Shown here one piece after another: positions 40,558-51,009 of a stretch of DNA of 57,856 nt. The notes under the pieces were generated by a model. That model did no database searches. It was not told the DNA's origin and was given only the letters and a program-made list of their open reading frames with translations. This DNA is from Salisapilia sapeloensis (Eukaryota; Oomycota; Peronosporomycetes; Peronosporales; Salisapiliaceae): the NCBI GenBank assembly GCA_023334545.1, contig JAADVB010000109.1:1-57856 (forward strand), read 5' to 3'. Positions within the stretch are counted from its first letter, which is position 1. Each line of letters begins with the position of its first letter. Made by a program: the position numbers and the translations under genes.

Positions 40558-41802
40558 CTAGTCGATCTTCAGGATGAGATCAATGATAGATAAACAGGTT
40601 CCACCGAAGTCGATGTGTGTAAGACCGCCAGAGTATGGCGTCGTGATGTTTAATGCGGCCATGCCTTCTGCGAAGAGAGGGTACTCGGTTGCAAACGGAC
40701 CATCCGCCGTGATGTAGAACGTCTGGTTGCCTCCGCCCATGACACTGTGGACCATGTCCGTGAGAGCAGAGAACGTCTGAGTGTTTGGTGGTACGATCTG
40801 GCTAATCATCTGCGTCGACTCGCCTCGAGGGATACCGACCGAACCGTTCGTGAGTGCATACCCAATGTACTTGTCTTCATAGTGCATGGTCAGGTTAAGC
40901 TGTCCGATGCCGTTGAGCCCGAGCGTTCCGGGGTTCGACATCGTCGTATTGATCGAGATCTCATACCCATCTTTTGGGCAGTTGTGCAAGTTCAGCAAAT
41001 TGATAACTGGTGGAGGAGTCGAGAACTGGTTAAAGCCTTCCATCTTGAAAGTCCGGTCGAACGTGACGCCACTTCGAGAGAGCCCGAGCGAGTGCGGCGT
41101 GATATGTGACTCGAGAGTCATGTCGATACTCTCTTGTGTAATCAACGCGACATTCATCTTGCCAAAGTGTTCTTTATCCGTGACGTTCACACGAGCGGAG
41201 AAGTTGTCAATGTCCCACTTGAGGCGATCTTCTTCGACAATGACTTCGGGCATGTCGATCGTGCCGAATTTTTTGCCTTCCCACAACAAGTCCCCTTGCG
41301 TCGCTTCGACGACTGCGTGGAAGTTGCCTTCGTGAGTAAAGTGAAGGCTGACGATGGTGTCAAAGCCGTCGTCGTCGATCTTCATGATGTCCATGCTGTT
41401 GACATCGAGTGTGACTTGATTGGCAAACATTTGGAAGACGGCATCGATGACAGGGAACCATACGATGAGGAAGACGACGAGGAGGAAGAGGACGATGGAC
41501 GTGATGAGAGTGATGATAAACGACTTCTTGGTCATGTAGCAGCAGCAGTACTTGCGCTTGAAAGAATCTGGTGAGCCAGGGGCAGGCACAAAGGAGGTTC
41601 CACGCTTGTTTGCTGCCGGTTGCTCGACTTTGGCCGGAGCAGGCTCCGTAGCGGCCGGTCTTGGCGTCGTCGCGCCATTCTGATACGCCGGACTAGCTGC
41701 CGGCGATCGCGCATCGCCATCCTCACGCACTGGTGTGGCAATGTCGCCCTGATACGGCTGTGGGCTACTGACCTCTGGGGTGATTGGCTCTCGGTCCGTC
41801 AT
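40558..41802 (-). CDS. Single-pass membrane protein with LEA2/DUF3712-like ectodomain
   Basis: Single exon of 414 aa. The start is MTDREPITP at 41802; the frame opens further up but only with non-ATG codons. Residues 1-80 are Pro/Ala-rich and cytosolic. KRKYCCCY (a likely palmitoylation site) precedes one hydrophobic helix (SFIITLITSIVLFLLVVFLI). The remainder is a beta-rich region with several N-glycosylation sequons (NVT, NTT, NLT, NGS, NQT, NIT). It resembles the LEA-2/DUF3712 immunoglobulin-like fold of fungal and plant membrane proteins, some of which transfer lipids. The topology is inferred as type II, and the function is unknown. Divergent from the dehydrogenase gene at 42385. Confidence 0.72.
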   Translation of the reverse strand: MTDREPITPEVSSPQPYQGDIATPVREDGDARSPAASPAYQNGATTPRPAATEPAPAKVEQPAANKRGTSFVPAPGSPDSFKRKYCCCYMTKKSFIITLITSIVLFLLVVFLIVWFPVIDAVFQMFANQVTLDVNSMDIMKIDDDGFDTIVSLHFTHEGNFHAVVEATQGDLLWEGKKFGTIDMPEVIVEEDRLKWDIDNFSARVNVTDKEHFGKMNVALITQESIDMTLESHITPHSLGLSRSGVTFDRTFKMEGFNQFSTPPPVINLLNLHNCPKDGYEISINTTMSNPGTLGLNGIGQLNLTMHYEDKYIGYALTNGSVGIPRGESTQMISQIVPPNTQTFSALTDMVHSVMGGGNQTFYITADGPFATEYPLFAEGMAALNITTPYSGGLTHIDFGGTCLSIIDLILKID

Positions 41803-42384
41803 ACTCACTTCTTCCTTTGCCGGCAAAATGTGGTCTGAGCGAGATGATCGACCGCTCTTTGCCACATACCGACGTGCACGGAACTGCGGAACCAGCTTGA
41901 AGTTAGTAACTTGATTCGGACAGCTCTGCTATGCGTAAGCAAGGAAGTGGACATAAAGTTATGACGAAATGGAGAAGTAATGAAGTGATGCAACGATGGG
42001 CAGACCGGCAGGTGGGCGGTCGAAAGGAAGAGTAGGCTAGTGATCCTCGTCCAGTCATGCTCGTCTAATATAAATCAGAGATTTTGACGCGAATATAAGT
42101 CTCATATATCGTGCACGACCATGTTCACTTGAAGAAGGGAGAGGAGGAGGGTACAGTGGGATCGGGTACGACTTGGTCTTTCGTCGAAATTGCCGGTCGA
42201 GTACTAGGGTGCTAGCATGCTCTGAACATCGAAAGCAACATCCTGATCGACGTGTGTTCAAGAGTTTCGATCTGAGCACAGAAAGATAGACACAAACGAG
42301 ATACAGTGCGTGGTCAGGATCGAAACCAAGTGGTTGACGCGCTGGTTCTTTTTCCGAGTCGCGTCAAGGAATCAGAATATCGAA
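41803..42384. promoter_or_regulatory. Shared upstream region of two divergent genes
   Basis: These 582 bases separate the start codons of the LEA2-like (-) and dehydrogenase (+) genes. No gene is seen inside; short frames on both strands lack support. The stretch must hold both promoters. A purine-rich stretch lies near 42130-42155. No defined element is recognised. Confidence 0.4.
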
Positions 42385-43344
42385 ATGGAAGGATCCAGTG
42401 CGATTGGGGCCGATGTGCCGGATATGGCCGACCACGTTGTCATCGTCACGGGCGCCAACTCCGGTGTCGGTTTCCAGACGACCAAGATCTTTGTTCATGC
42501 CCATGCACACGTCGTACTAGCATGTCGGAGCCAAGCGCGAGCACAAGATGCGATGGCGATCATTCGACAAGAAGTGGATGCAGATGCACGTCTCGACTTT
42601 ATACCTTTAGATTTAATGGACATCGCTAGCGTACATGCCTTTGCCGAAAGCTTTAAAGCCAAGTACAATCGTCTCGATGTGCTCGTGAACAATGGTGGCG
42701 TACTACTCCCAACAACGAAGTTCACACAGGACGGATGGGAGATGCATTTTGCTGTCAACTACCTCGGTCATTTCGAATTAACCAACGAGCTCTTCGACAT
42801 GTTAGTCCGATCGCCAGGTACAAGTCGTATCGTTAGTGTCAGTAGTCTCATCCATCACGCTGCATCCTTGGACCTTGATACAGTCATTTGGTCTCGACCG
42901 AACAAGTGGATGTACGTGAATGAATACAGCGTTTCGAAACTCGCCGCTCTGCTCTTCACGTATGAATTAGACAGACGAATTCGACGCTATGGGTTAGAAG
43001 AGAAAGTCATGGCGGTGGCAGCTCATCCAGGCGTTACGAACACAGAACTCATTCCAAAGCTCATTGCATCCGTCGTCGGCGAGTTCTGTGTCCCGATCGT
43101 AGAAACGATTTTGAACTGGGTCCCGATATGTCAAGAAGCAGAGAAAGCAGCACTACCGATCGTCTACGCTGCGACACACGCGTCCGTTGCAAGTGGTGAC
43201 TATTATGGTCCGAATGGTTTTGGAGGTATACATGGCGATGGAGTTAAGAAAGAGGAATCGAGTGCTGCTAGTCATAACGAACAAGATGCGATCAGGTTGT
43301 GGGAAGTGAGTGAAGACGCTCTGATGCATGAGTTTAAGATTTGA
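42385..43344 (+). CDS. Short-chain dehydrogenase/reductase (retinol-dehydrogenase-like)
   Basis: Single exon of 319 aa starting MEGSSAIG. The Rossmann motif VVIVTGANSGVGFQTTK is near residue 20, NNGG near 103 (usually NNAG), the catalytic Ser in VSVSSLIHH near 153, and YSVSK supplies Tyr and Lys near 181/185. This is a complete SDR active site. The closest pattern is the retinol dehydrogenase/WW-oxidoreductase group, which is NADP(H)-linked (ACRSQARA after beta-2). The substrate is unknown. The stop is 22 bases from the stop of convergent MND1. Confidence 0.88.
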   Translation: MEGSSAIGADVPDMADHVVIVTGANSGVGFQTTKIFVHAHAHVVLACRSQARAQDAMAIIRQEVDADARLDFIPLDLMDIASVHAFAESFKAKYNRLDVLVNNGGVLLPTTKFTQDGWEMHFAVNYLGHFELTNELFDMLVRSPGTSRIVSVSSLIHHAASLDLDTVIWSRPNKWMYVNEYSVSKLAALLFTYELDRRIRRYGLEEKVMAVAAHPGVTNTELIPKLIASVVGEFCVPIVETILNWVPICQEAEKAALPIVYAATHASVASGDYYGPNGFGGIHGDGVKKEESSAASHNEQDAIRLWEVSEDALMHEFKI

Positions 43345-43366
43345 ACTGGCGTGCATCGAGATCCTG

Positions 43367-44331
43367 TTATTCCACGTAGTCAAAGTCGTCTTTAATGCCA
43401 AGCCATTTGTCTACCTACACAGACGTTAGTTGATGGTTGCAAAATGAAAGCAGAGGAGAGGTACATCAGCAGCCGCGAGGCCTCGTTTCTGAGTAGCCCA
43501 AGTGCGTAGATTGAACACATTGTCTATAGGTACATTAGCTCCCATCTTCTATCGACAACTGGAGATGACGTACCTGTCCATCTCTCCGCTCCTTCCTTGG
43601 CTATCTTCACCTTTTGCTCTAATATCTAGGCATGAGTAGATATACTCTTGATAAGTCAATTAATACGTACCCATCTCTTCGATGACGGCCGGATCATTGT
43701 CCGCCAAGAGCTGGACTTGGGCTTCTAATTGTTGGACACGAGCTTCATCTTCTTCCAATTGCTTCATCTTCGCCTGCCTCTCTTCCTACAACACGATAAC
43801 GTGAGTCGTAGGAGCTTGGAGATGAGTCATGGAAACGAGACCAAGTTGGCCACTTTGGCACGCTCAGCAGCAATGCTTTCCTCGGTTTTTGCTAGTTTCA
43901 CTTGAGCTGTCTCTTTACGCTTTTCCAATTGAGACAACTTCCGCTTCCGCTGCATCGTTGCTTTGGATGGGAACGACCAAAAGTAGTTTGCCGAACCGAT
44001 CTACCAAGGACGATACCAGTTCTAGAGCTTTGCATTGATCATGGAGATAGAGGAACTTGCCTTGTCGTAATCGACGAGACCATCGTCTACGAGTGCCTGG
44101 TTCACATCCTTGACTGTCTGTTGGACTATGGACAAGTAGAAACGTATGCATTAAGTAGTGTCCAGCAAGTGCAAACTTTTGCCTTGAGAGGTGATAGAGC
44201 ATGGCAATCGTACCAACGCCTGCTTTCGAAGCAAGTTTCTCAATCTCCTTGAGATTATACACTTCCTTCGTTTCGTGATATATGTTGAGAATGCGATCAC
44301 GCTTCTCCTGCGCCGAGACACCTTTTGCCAT
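43367..44331 (-). CDS. MND1: MND1, meiotic recombination cofactor
   Basis: Seven exons: complement(43367..43414, 43465..43523, 43574..43618, 43671..43785, 43842..44000, 44061..44125, 44214..44331), 202 aa (human MND1 205). Joined segments match the family: KGVSAQEKRDRILNIYHETK, VYNLKEIEKLASKAGVVQQT, VKDVNQALVDDGLVDYDKIG, SANYFWSFPSKA, a coiled coil, RWTDNVFNLRTWA and the terminal WLGIKDDFDYVE. With HOP2, MND1 stimulates DMC1/RAD51 strand invasion in meiosis. The N-terminal part is the winged-helix DNA-binding domain. The intron at 44001-44060 begins GCAAGT instead of GT, a bona fide GC-AG intron, since any other junction breaks the conserved DYDKIGSANYFWSFP. Confidence 0.93.
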
Positions 44332-44471
44332 CGTAGACGAGTACTAGGAATGTCTTTCGAGTATTCGTCTTGTATTTTTACATTATTTTAATAAAAAAAG
44401 ACTGATTGAAAAGTAGTTACTTTTGTAGAACATCACACTTTATAACGTTAAACGATCGACTAGCTACTTGC

Positions 44472-45050
44472 TCATACGGGTACGAAGAAGTCGTAGAGTA
44501 CTTTGGGACATAGAAGCTTTCCTGGACACATATCTCGGTCTTTTGCAATTGTACTTGCAACGAGATCAATACTTTCTTGGAGAAATTTGGTCAGGAGTCT
44601 GTAGGCACTGGTGTTCTTCCGGAAGACCAGAGATAGGTCACTTGGAAGTGGTTTGCGCAAGATAGCAAAGTCGACGATTTTCGTGCAAGAGGCGCACAAA
44701 CTGCCGTCGTGCGCATCATGTGCTTCGTGGTAGAGGTTGGAAAGTAAACGTTCAAATTCCTCGTGTGTGTGCTCGACTTGCATATCCGGCTTTCTGTTCT
44801 CGATATCAGCCGTAACAGGACTTACTGCGAGTTGATTCGTTGGTAGTCTCGAAATGCACGAGTTCTGGTGCTTGAAGTACACATTGATCATGTAGAACTT
44901 TTGTCCATCTCGCTTGGTCGAGTTAACAACTCGAACAGCTTGGAGTTGTTGTAGAAACTGGCGATGTCGGGCGTACTCGCTATCGCATTGGGGTTCCATC
45001 TCTACCGTTTCAAGAGGTCGAAGTTGATGGATTGGTCTGGATGCGAACAT
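44472..45050 (-). CDS. Possible PX-domain protein
   Basis: Single exon of 192 aa beginning MFASRPIHQLRPLETVE. The middle has a PX-like plan: RVVNSTKRDGQKFYMINVYF (beta strands), then HEEFERLLSNLYHEA and YRLLTKFLQESIDLV. The Arg-Tyr and PxxP signatures of phosphoinositide-binding PX domains are not clear. A CASC pair lies between. I rate the family weakly. It lies 140 bases upstream of the MND1 start, on the same strand. Confidence 0.55.
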   Translation of the reverse strand: MFASRPIHQLRPLETVEMEPQCDSEYARHRQFLQQLQAVRVVNSTKRDGQKFYMINVYFKHQNSCISRLPTNQLAVSPVTADIENRKPDMQVEHTHEEFERLLSNLYHEAHDAHDGSLCASCTKIVDFAILRKPLPSDLSLVFRKNTSAYRLLTKFLQESIDLVASTIAKDRDMCPGKLLCPKVLYDFFVPV

Positions 45051-45865
45051 GCCGACGTATGAATGGAAGAGGAAATATTTAAGTGAGGTCGGAGGTCCAT
45101 CCGCAAATAATGGTGCATCAGGTTACTACGGCGTTTCAATCAAGGGGACATCTAATCATGGAGATGCTGCACAATTGGCGCATCTCATCATCGTTCGTTG
45201 ATGAGGTACATTTAGCTCATCTAAACATCGTCCGAAGATGAGCATTATATTGGTACCGATTCGGCCCATCTTGAACTGGTAGAGAGCTACTTTTATTTCT
45301 GCAGAGTTTTTTCTTGATTTAAACGATTTCATGCACCTCTATCGAAATATAAAGAAGATGAAGGAGAAGATAAAGGTTGAGTCGTTCTTTGCATTTGTAA
45401 AATATCAGAACGGGGTGAATATATCGTCCGTAACTCGTTGGTCGACATCAAAGGTAAGGCTAATCATGCTGACAAGCACACCACATGCGACCCGACACGT
45501 GCTTCGTCTGCTCGATTAGATGACTCATGGCTAACTGGCTGTACCAGTTATGAATGGCTCGGATGGAACGTTCGGACCATTTCGATCAATAGACATGTCG
45601 AATAAGACTTACGTCAACCTAAACTGAAGCACTGGATCTCGGGTGAAGGCTGCCATCCATTTGGTGCAGAGCAAGCGTATTTAAATCGTTTGCTGGGTGC
45701 AGAAATATCTTGCTGTGAAAGGATGTTTGACACGTGCGCCTGAGAAAGACTCTCAGTGGTATGTTTCCACCAACACATTGCTCAAGTCTTTTGAGCTCAT
45801 ATTGGAAAGTCACGATGAAGTCAAACCATTTACTGCTGTATGTGGTACGCACGATGAGTTATGCC
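45051..45865. other. AT-rich gap
   Basis: About 800 bases without a supported gene. Short frames on both strands do not join into a recognisable protein. The promoter of the PX-like gene should lie near 45060-45200. Confidence 0.4.
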
Positions 45866-46312
45866 TTAAATAAAAGCCCATTTGCTAGTCCATGCGGGAG
45901 TGCATGACGTACGCAAAGAGCTCAATTCCTTATAGATAGTCCAGTGCTGCTCATAAACTGTAGTCTTTAGCTTTGTCTTTACACTCGCATCCTCTCCGAG
46001 GTTATCACGTGCTTTATCTTTCAACTGCATCCATTCATTTGGTTTGAAGGAGATACCGACACAGTAGGTTGTGATTGCAAGTGGACATGATAATAAAGGA
46101 GAGAATTTTCGATCGCTGCCTGTCACCTTTGACTTTCCGCTAGCGACTCTCAGCCTTGGTTCCTTGGTCAAATTAAGTCTGTCAATCGTGAATGAGGAGT
46201 AGACTTTTAGAAACCTGAGTAAAAACAGAAATATACTCAAGGCGCTAACTGTATTTCCACAATAGCTGAATGAGGCTAAGCTCTTCCTGCTTGATCCGAA
46301 AGTAATTTTCAT
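45866..46312 (-). pseudogene. PC4-like (transcriptional coactivator p15) fragment
   Basis: A minus-strand frame of 149 codons starting at ATG 46312 contains GISFKPNEWMQLKDKA near 46020-46065. This closely resembles the conserved end of PC4/Sub1 proteins (a G-I-S-L-x-P-x-x-W-x-x-L-K pattern). Upstream the frame reads RLRVASGKSKVTGSDRKF, where PC4 has its basic strand. The intervening VDIREYY segment that contacts single-stranded DNA is not found. It may be a diverged PC4 gene with a missed intron or a decayed copy. No clean splice model was found. Confidence 0.35.
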
Positions 46313-47148
46313 GATATTCACTGAGTTTTGCTACAGAGTCTCTAATCGAGTAGCTCGATAGATATGAAGGCTGCTGAGCTTCATGCGAATATCGTAGCAA
46401 GTGCTGTTCAATGAACACACAGTTAACGAACCTCGGACGTTGCTACTAGTCGATGATGGAAGCATCGAACAAAGCATTTATCGCCGTCCTACAGTTATAA
46501 CTTTGCCGTCTCTGCATTAAGCTTGTAGTAGAGAGAATTAATCATCTCTTGCACCAAGCAAACCTCCTCACTTTTATAAGACCTTTAAACCCTCCACTTG
46601 CTCTTCGCCTTCCATTCAATTTGTACAAGTTGGAAAAATCGTTGGTGGAAATACACCTTTATGTCCTAGTGTACTCTTCTTATGGCTTGCTTGCAAGCGA
46701 TGTCACTGTTCTAGCTTGTTTCCAGAACGATCATACTTTAAAGCATCGGTTTTTATGGCCAAACAATGGTATTTTCTTTCTGTTTCTAGTTAAAATATCC
46801 ATGAAGCCTACATGAGGAAAGTAACACAATTATTACTTGACTTGTATAAGTTGGAAGTGTGAAAACCAAACGAGAAATAGATATCTCATATGGATGCTGA
46901 AGGATGAATGCAATAGCAAACAATGCAGGCAGACACGTACTGAAGTATTGTAGAATCGATGTTAGTGTCAACATATACTTTGATTTCCATCAATATATTA
47001 TCATAAATTGCAATGCGCTCGGATACCATGGTAGTCGATGTATAAATTAAAGATATATCTAGAATTTTAGTTTTATCTATTTCTGTCGTTTATTCTCTCT
47101 GAATCCAGATTTAGCGACCTACCGAAGTAGAAACCAAAGCAGGGATTC
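46313..47148. other. AT-rich gap upstream of CCDC39
   Basis: Strongly AT-rich, especially 46780-47110, and without a supported gene. The CCDC39 promoter and leader should be in the last 200 bases. No repeat or RNA gene was recognised. Confidence 0.4.
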
Positions 47149-50100
47149 ATGTCTGACACGGGCAGTGATGGCGATGTGCCTATTCACGCTGTGGATGAAT
47201 CCACATTGGATGATGCGACAAAAAAGTATGTCGAGTCCCCATGGGATGAGTCCAATAACGCGGATGTGAGCCAATTTGGTGAAGATGGCATGCTAGATGA
47301 TGAAGGTGAAGAAGAAGAGCATTATCATTGGAAAAGGTCTGACGGAACTCGTAGTCATCCGCAAGAAGATGACGCTGAAGATGATGCTAACAACTTTTAT
47401 ACAAATCGGACATCCGAAGCAGATACTTTGAATGGAGCTGAAGCTACTGATGATGAATCGCGAGTTCCATTCGGTATTGATGACCTTCCGCTATTTGCAG
47501 ATGAAAGAAACAAAGCGTTGCATCGGGAGATCCGATTGAAAGAGAAGAGATTGCAAACTGCTATTGGTGATTTGTCTGAGACTTCCTCTCGAGTAGATGT
47601 CATGACAGAGCATTTAAAAAATGTTAAGCAGGAACTACATCACACCGAGCAGCTAAATAACGCAAAGCAAAAAGAAATTGAAAGTGAAGAGCATATGAAG
47701 CAGCTAGCGCAGCGTGAAGTTGGTCGGATCCAACAGGAAATGCGGCGCCTTGAGGCCGAAAGCGCTGACCTTGAAGGCAAGTTGAGCACGGTGCAAAACT
47801 ACATATTCAAGGGAAATGAAGAGATGGATCGCTTTAAACTCCAGATGAACTGGAATCAAGACGAGATGGAGCAATGGACAATGGCAGCAAAGCAGAAGGA
47901 TGAAGATGCCATGGCTCTTGAACGTTATCGTCGAGTCGATGAAGGTAAAATTAAAGAGCTGACAATTGAAATTGAGAAAACGACGAAAGCTTTACAGCAG
48001 CAGAAGCAGGCAGTGGAGGACGAAGCGACAGAAACACAAGCAAAGCAAATTGAGTTAGACAAGACCGCTGAAGAGTTTCGACAGCTTCATGATGAACGTC
48101 AAAAGCTCGTACGACAGTGGCAAGAAACGATCGAAGCAATGCAAAGTCGCGATGAGGAAATCGCTAAAGCCGCTGAGCAGTATGCCATTGCAAAACAGCA
48201 CTATAACGAGAAAGGGGAAGTACTGAAAGAACAAAAGCATCGTCTAAATGTGCAGGAGAAGGAGAATGCGGATGCCCAACTTACCATTAGCGCCAAGGAG
48301 AGGCAGCAGGCAAAGGTTCAGCAAGATTTCCAAAGTACAGTTGCAAAGCTCCAAGAGTTTAAAGATCAAGTTGAGATCTTGAAAAATGAGCTAGCTAGTG
48401 CTGTCTCTCAATTGAACCAACAGCGTTCGGTCAATGGGAATAAAAGTCAAATGCTTCAAACACACAAAAGAGAGCTAGATCAAGCTAAAGCTAGGTATAA
48501 CAGCACGAAAAAGATCCTAGAAGCATGCACTAGCTCTAAGGCAGATGCGGAAACCATGGCGAAAGATGCGGAAATGGATTTAAATGCCATGGAGAATGAA
48601 GTGCGACAAGTGGAGAAGGAACTCGCAGGTCAAAAGGAGCAAATGTTTCGTCAAAGTCAGCAGCTTTTTACACTTCGTCAGAAAGAGGCTGCGTTGATTG
48701 CAGATATCTCTGGTACAAAGTCAGCGATACAAAACCTTCGAACGAAGCTCAAGCAGCTTGATGCGCAGACACTGCGTCAACAAGAGCTCGTATACAACGG
48801 CGAGTTCCAAATCCAGCAAATGGAACGCAAAGTTTCTCGAGCAAAAGGTGAACGTAGCGTCGAAGAGACCAAAGTCCTTCAGGCACAGATCCAAGTTTTG
48901 CAAATGGAGCTAGATCGAGTGAAAAGTGAGCAGTCCATGTTGGTAGCTCAGTGCAAGAAGCTTGAGGATGAAAAGCGTGCTCAAGAGCGTGTAAAGAAAG
49001 CATTGCAGAAGCAGCGCGATGAAATTACTAGTAAGATTGGAGAAATTGAGCTTGCGAATGAAAGCTGTGGTACTGCTTTGAAACAAAAGCAAAAGGAAAA
49101 GGAAGAAGTGCTTGTCCAACATGATCTTCAGTCCTTGGAAGTTAAGCGACTACAAGGACTATTAAATATGCGTGCGGATGAAGTGTTTTCGCTTGAAAAC
49201 CGAGATTTTCAGCTCAAGAAGAGCATGGAAGAGCGAAAGAAGGAGATTTCTGTGCATCAAGACCTTCAACGAGCTCGAAACAAAGGCCTGGAAGAAGAAC
49301 GTCATAAAATATCGATGGAGCTAGCAGAGCGAGAGAATCGAGTGAAGAAACTACAAGCCAAATTCGAGACGCTGTGTAAGATGGCAGCCTATGGTGGTGA
49401 TGATGAAAATGGAGAAGAACGCAGTCAAGCGTACTACCTGATCAAAGCAGCTCAGCGACGTGAAGAGCTACAACGTGAAGGCGATGAATTGGATGACAAG
49501 ATCCGAGTTGCTGAGAAGGAGAGTCGAGCTTTAAAAAAGACGCTAGAACACCTCGAGGATAAAAACTCCCAATACCGCAAGAGCTTCCATCGAGCAGATC
49601 TGTCTAGTGACGACGCTTCCCGAATGATGGCGCTGGAAAATCAACTAAAGCAAGCGGAGGATGTTTTCTATCGACGCAAAAAGGAGCTATCTCGACTGGA
49701 AATGGACATGGAAAGTGAAAGCAATCGGCTGAGTGAAGTGGAAACCCAGAAGCGGTTCGTGAAAGAGAACGCAGCTCAGCTTGAGAATGCGCATAGTCAT
49801 GTGGAGAAGGATCTGTCAAATGAACGTCAGAAATGGGAAAAAGTAGTGAAGAAATGGAATCGCCAATTGCAGTCGTCAGGTGAGTCGAAATCGTATGAAA
49901 AGATGATTTTAGACACGTATGACGCGAAGGAAGTGGGAAACAATTTGCTCTATACGCTTGGACAACTAGCGAATGAGTTCCCAGAGATCAGTGACCTTCT
50001 CCAGACATCAGTGCAAGACAATGGGCTGCACCTCCCAAGTATGCCTCCAGGTCGTGTCGCCGCTGCTCGAGCAGCTCAAGCCGCCATGGACCCGTCTCTA

Positions 50101-50295
50101 CCAAGACCCATGTCCGCGAGAAGCGATAGGAGGTACTTAGTTCTTTTGCATATATCCAGCAAGCGATACTAACATGTTATTCATAGCGATCGATCGGTCC
50201 GGAGCTCGTTGAGCAACGCTTCTCAGCGTAGCACAGGTGTTGGCGCTAGTACGCGCATGGCGACACCTATTAGCAAAGTCCAGATTGGCTTTTAA
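47149..50295 (+). CDS. CCDC39: CCDC39, axonemal 96-nm ruler protein
   Basis: Join of 47149..50132 and 50187..50295, 1030 aa. An acidic N-terminus is followed by about 900 residues of nearly unbroken coiled coil. It begins LPLFADERNKALHREIRLKE and contains QNYIFKGNEEMDRFKLQMNW followed by NQDEMEQW. Those sequences, the length and the pattern are typical of CCDC39 (Chlamydomonas FAP59). With CCDC40 it sets the 96-nm repeat for inner dynein arms and nexin links in motile cilia. Its presence implies the organism builds flagella (zoospores). The 54-base intron has a textbook TACTAAC branch site 18 bases before the acceptor. After splicing the tail is Ser/Arg-rich and ends SKVQIGF. The stop is 78 bases from the convergent lumazine synthase stop. 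Confidence 0.9.
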
Positions 50296-50373
50296 GATCA
50301 TGAAAACGATAAGAATTGTATGTGAAACGAGCTTTTTCGTTTTTTCATTTGCTTTCATGCCTTCTTAGACTCT

Positions 50374-51009
50374 TTAAGCAAACTTCTTGAAAGCAGTTGC
50401 GGCCGCCATGCCCATGATGGAGAGCACACCAATGTGCAGCCATGCAGAGGCCGTGAAGAACGGGCAGCCGTGGATGTCGTGGTACGGCATCGTCTCTGGC
50501 GCACGCATCGGGCAGCCTCCTTTCATGGTCGCTTCACGCAGACGCGCCTGCTCCACAGCAGTTTGCGCCCACTCGACGCCGTGGTTGTGGCCCGATCCAG
50601 ACAATCCAGCACGCTTACGAGCCTGCTCCTCGTTCAGCACGGTAAGAACACCGAAGAGCACAGGCACGTTCGTGTCAAGCTGCACGCGCATGATGCCTTG
50701 GGTGACAGCCTCACAGATGTACTCAAAGTGCATGGTTTCGCCCTTGATGAGGCATCCGATGCAGACGACAGCATCCACCTTTTGCGAGTGGATGATGCGG
50801 CTAGCGGCGTACGGAAGTTCGTATGCACCAGAGACTTGGTGCGTCACAATGTCCTTTTCAGCAACTCCGCTCTTGGCTAGCTCCTGCTTGCAACCGTTCA
50901 TGAGAGAACTGACGACTTCTTCGTTCCATTGCGTGTAAACAATGGCGACACGGAGGTTCGTGCCGTCCGTCTTGCGGCTCGTCAATGTCTCTAAAGTTTG
51001 CTTCTTCAT
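50374..51009 (-). CDS. RIB4: 6,7-dimethyl-8-ribityllumazine synthase with C-terminal membrane tail
   Basis: Single exon of 211 aa. Residues 15-170 are lumazine synthase, the penultimate enzyme of riboflavin synthesis: RVAIVYTQWNEEV, HQVSGAYELPYAA, DAVVCIGCLIKGETMHFEYI, VPVLFGVLTVLNEEQARKRA and NHGVEWAQTAVE. The catalytic His (KGETMHFEY) is present. The enzyme is usually about 155-160 aa. Here about 40 further residues carry a Cys/Pro linker (GGCPMRAPETMP) and a hydrophobic helix (WLHIGVLSIMGMAAATAF) ending in KKFA, which looks like a tail anchor. This would tether the usually soluble, pentameric or 60-meric enzyme to a membrane. Confidence 0.93.
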   Translation of the reverse strand: MKKQTLETLTSRKTDGTNLRVAIVYTQWNEEVVSSLMNGCKQELAKSGVAEKDIVTHQVSGAYELPYAASRIIHSQKVDAVVCIGCLIKGETMHFEYICEAVTQGIMRVQLDTNVPVLFGVLTVLNEEQARKRAGLSGSGHNHGVEWAQTAVEQARLREATMKGGCPMRAPETMPYHDIHGCPFFTASAWLHIGVLSIMGMAAATAFKKFA

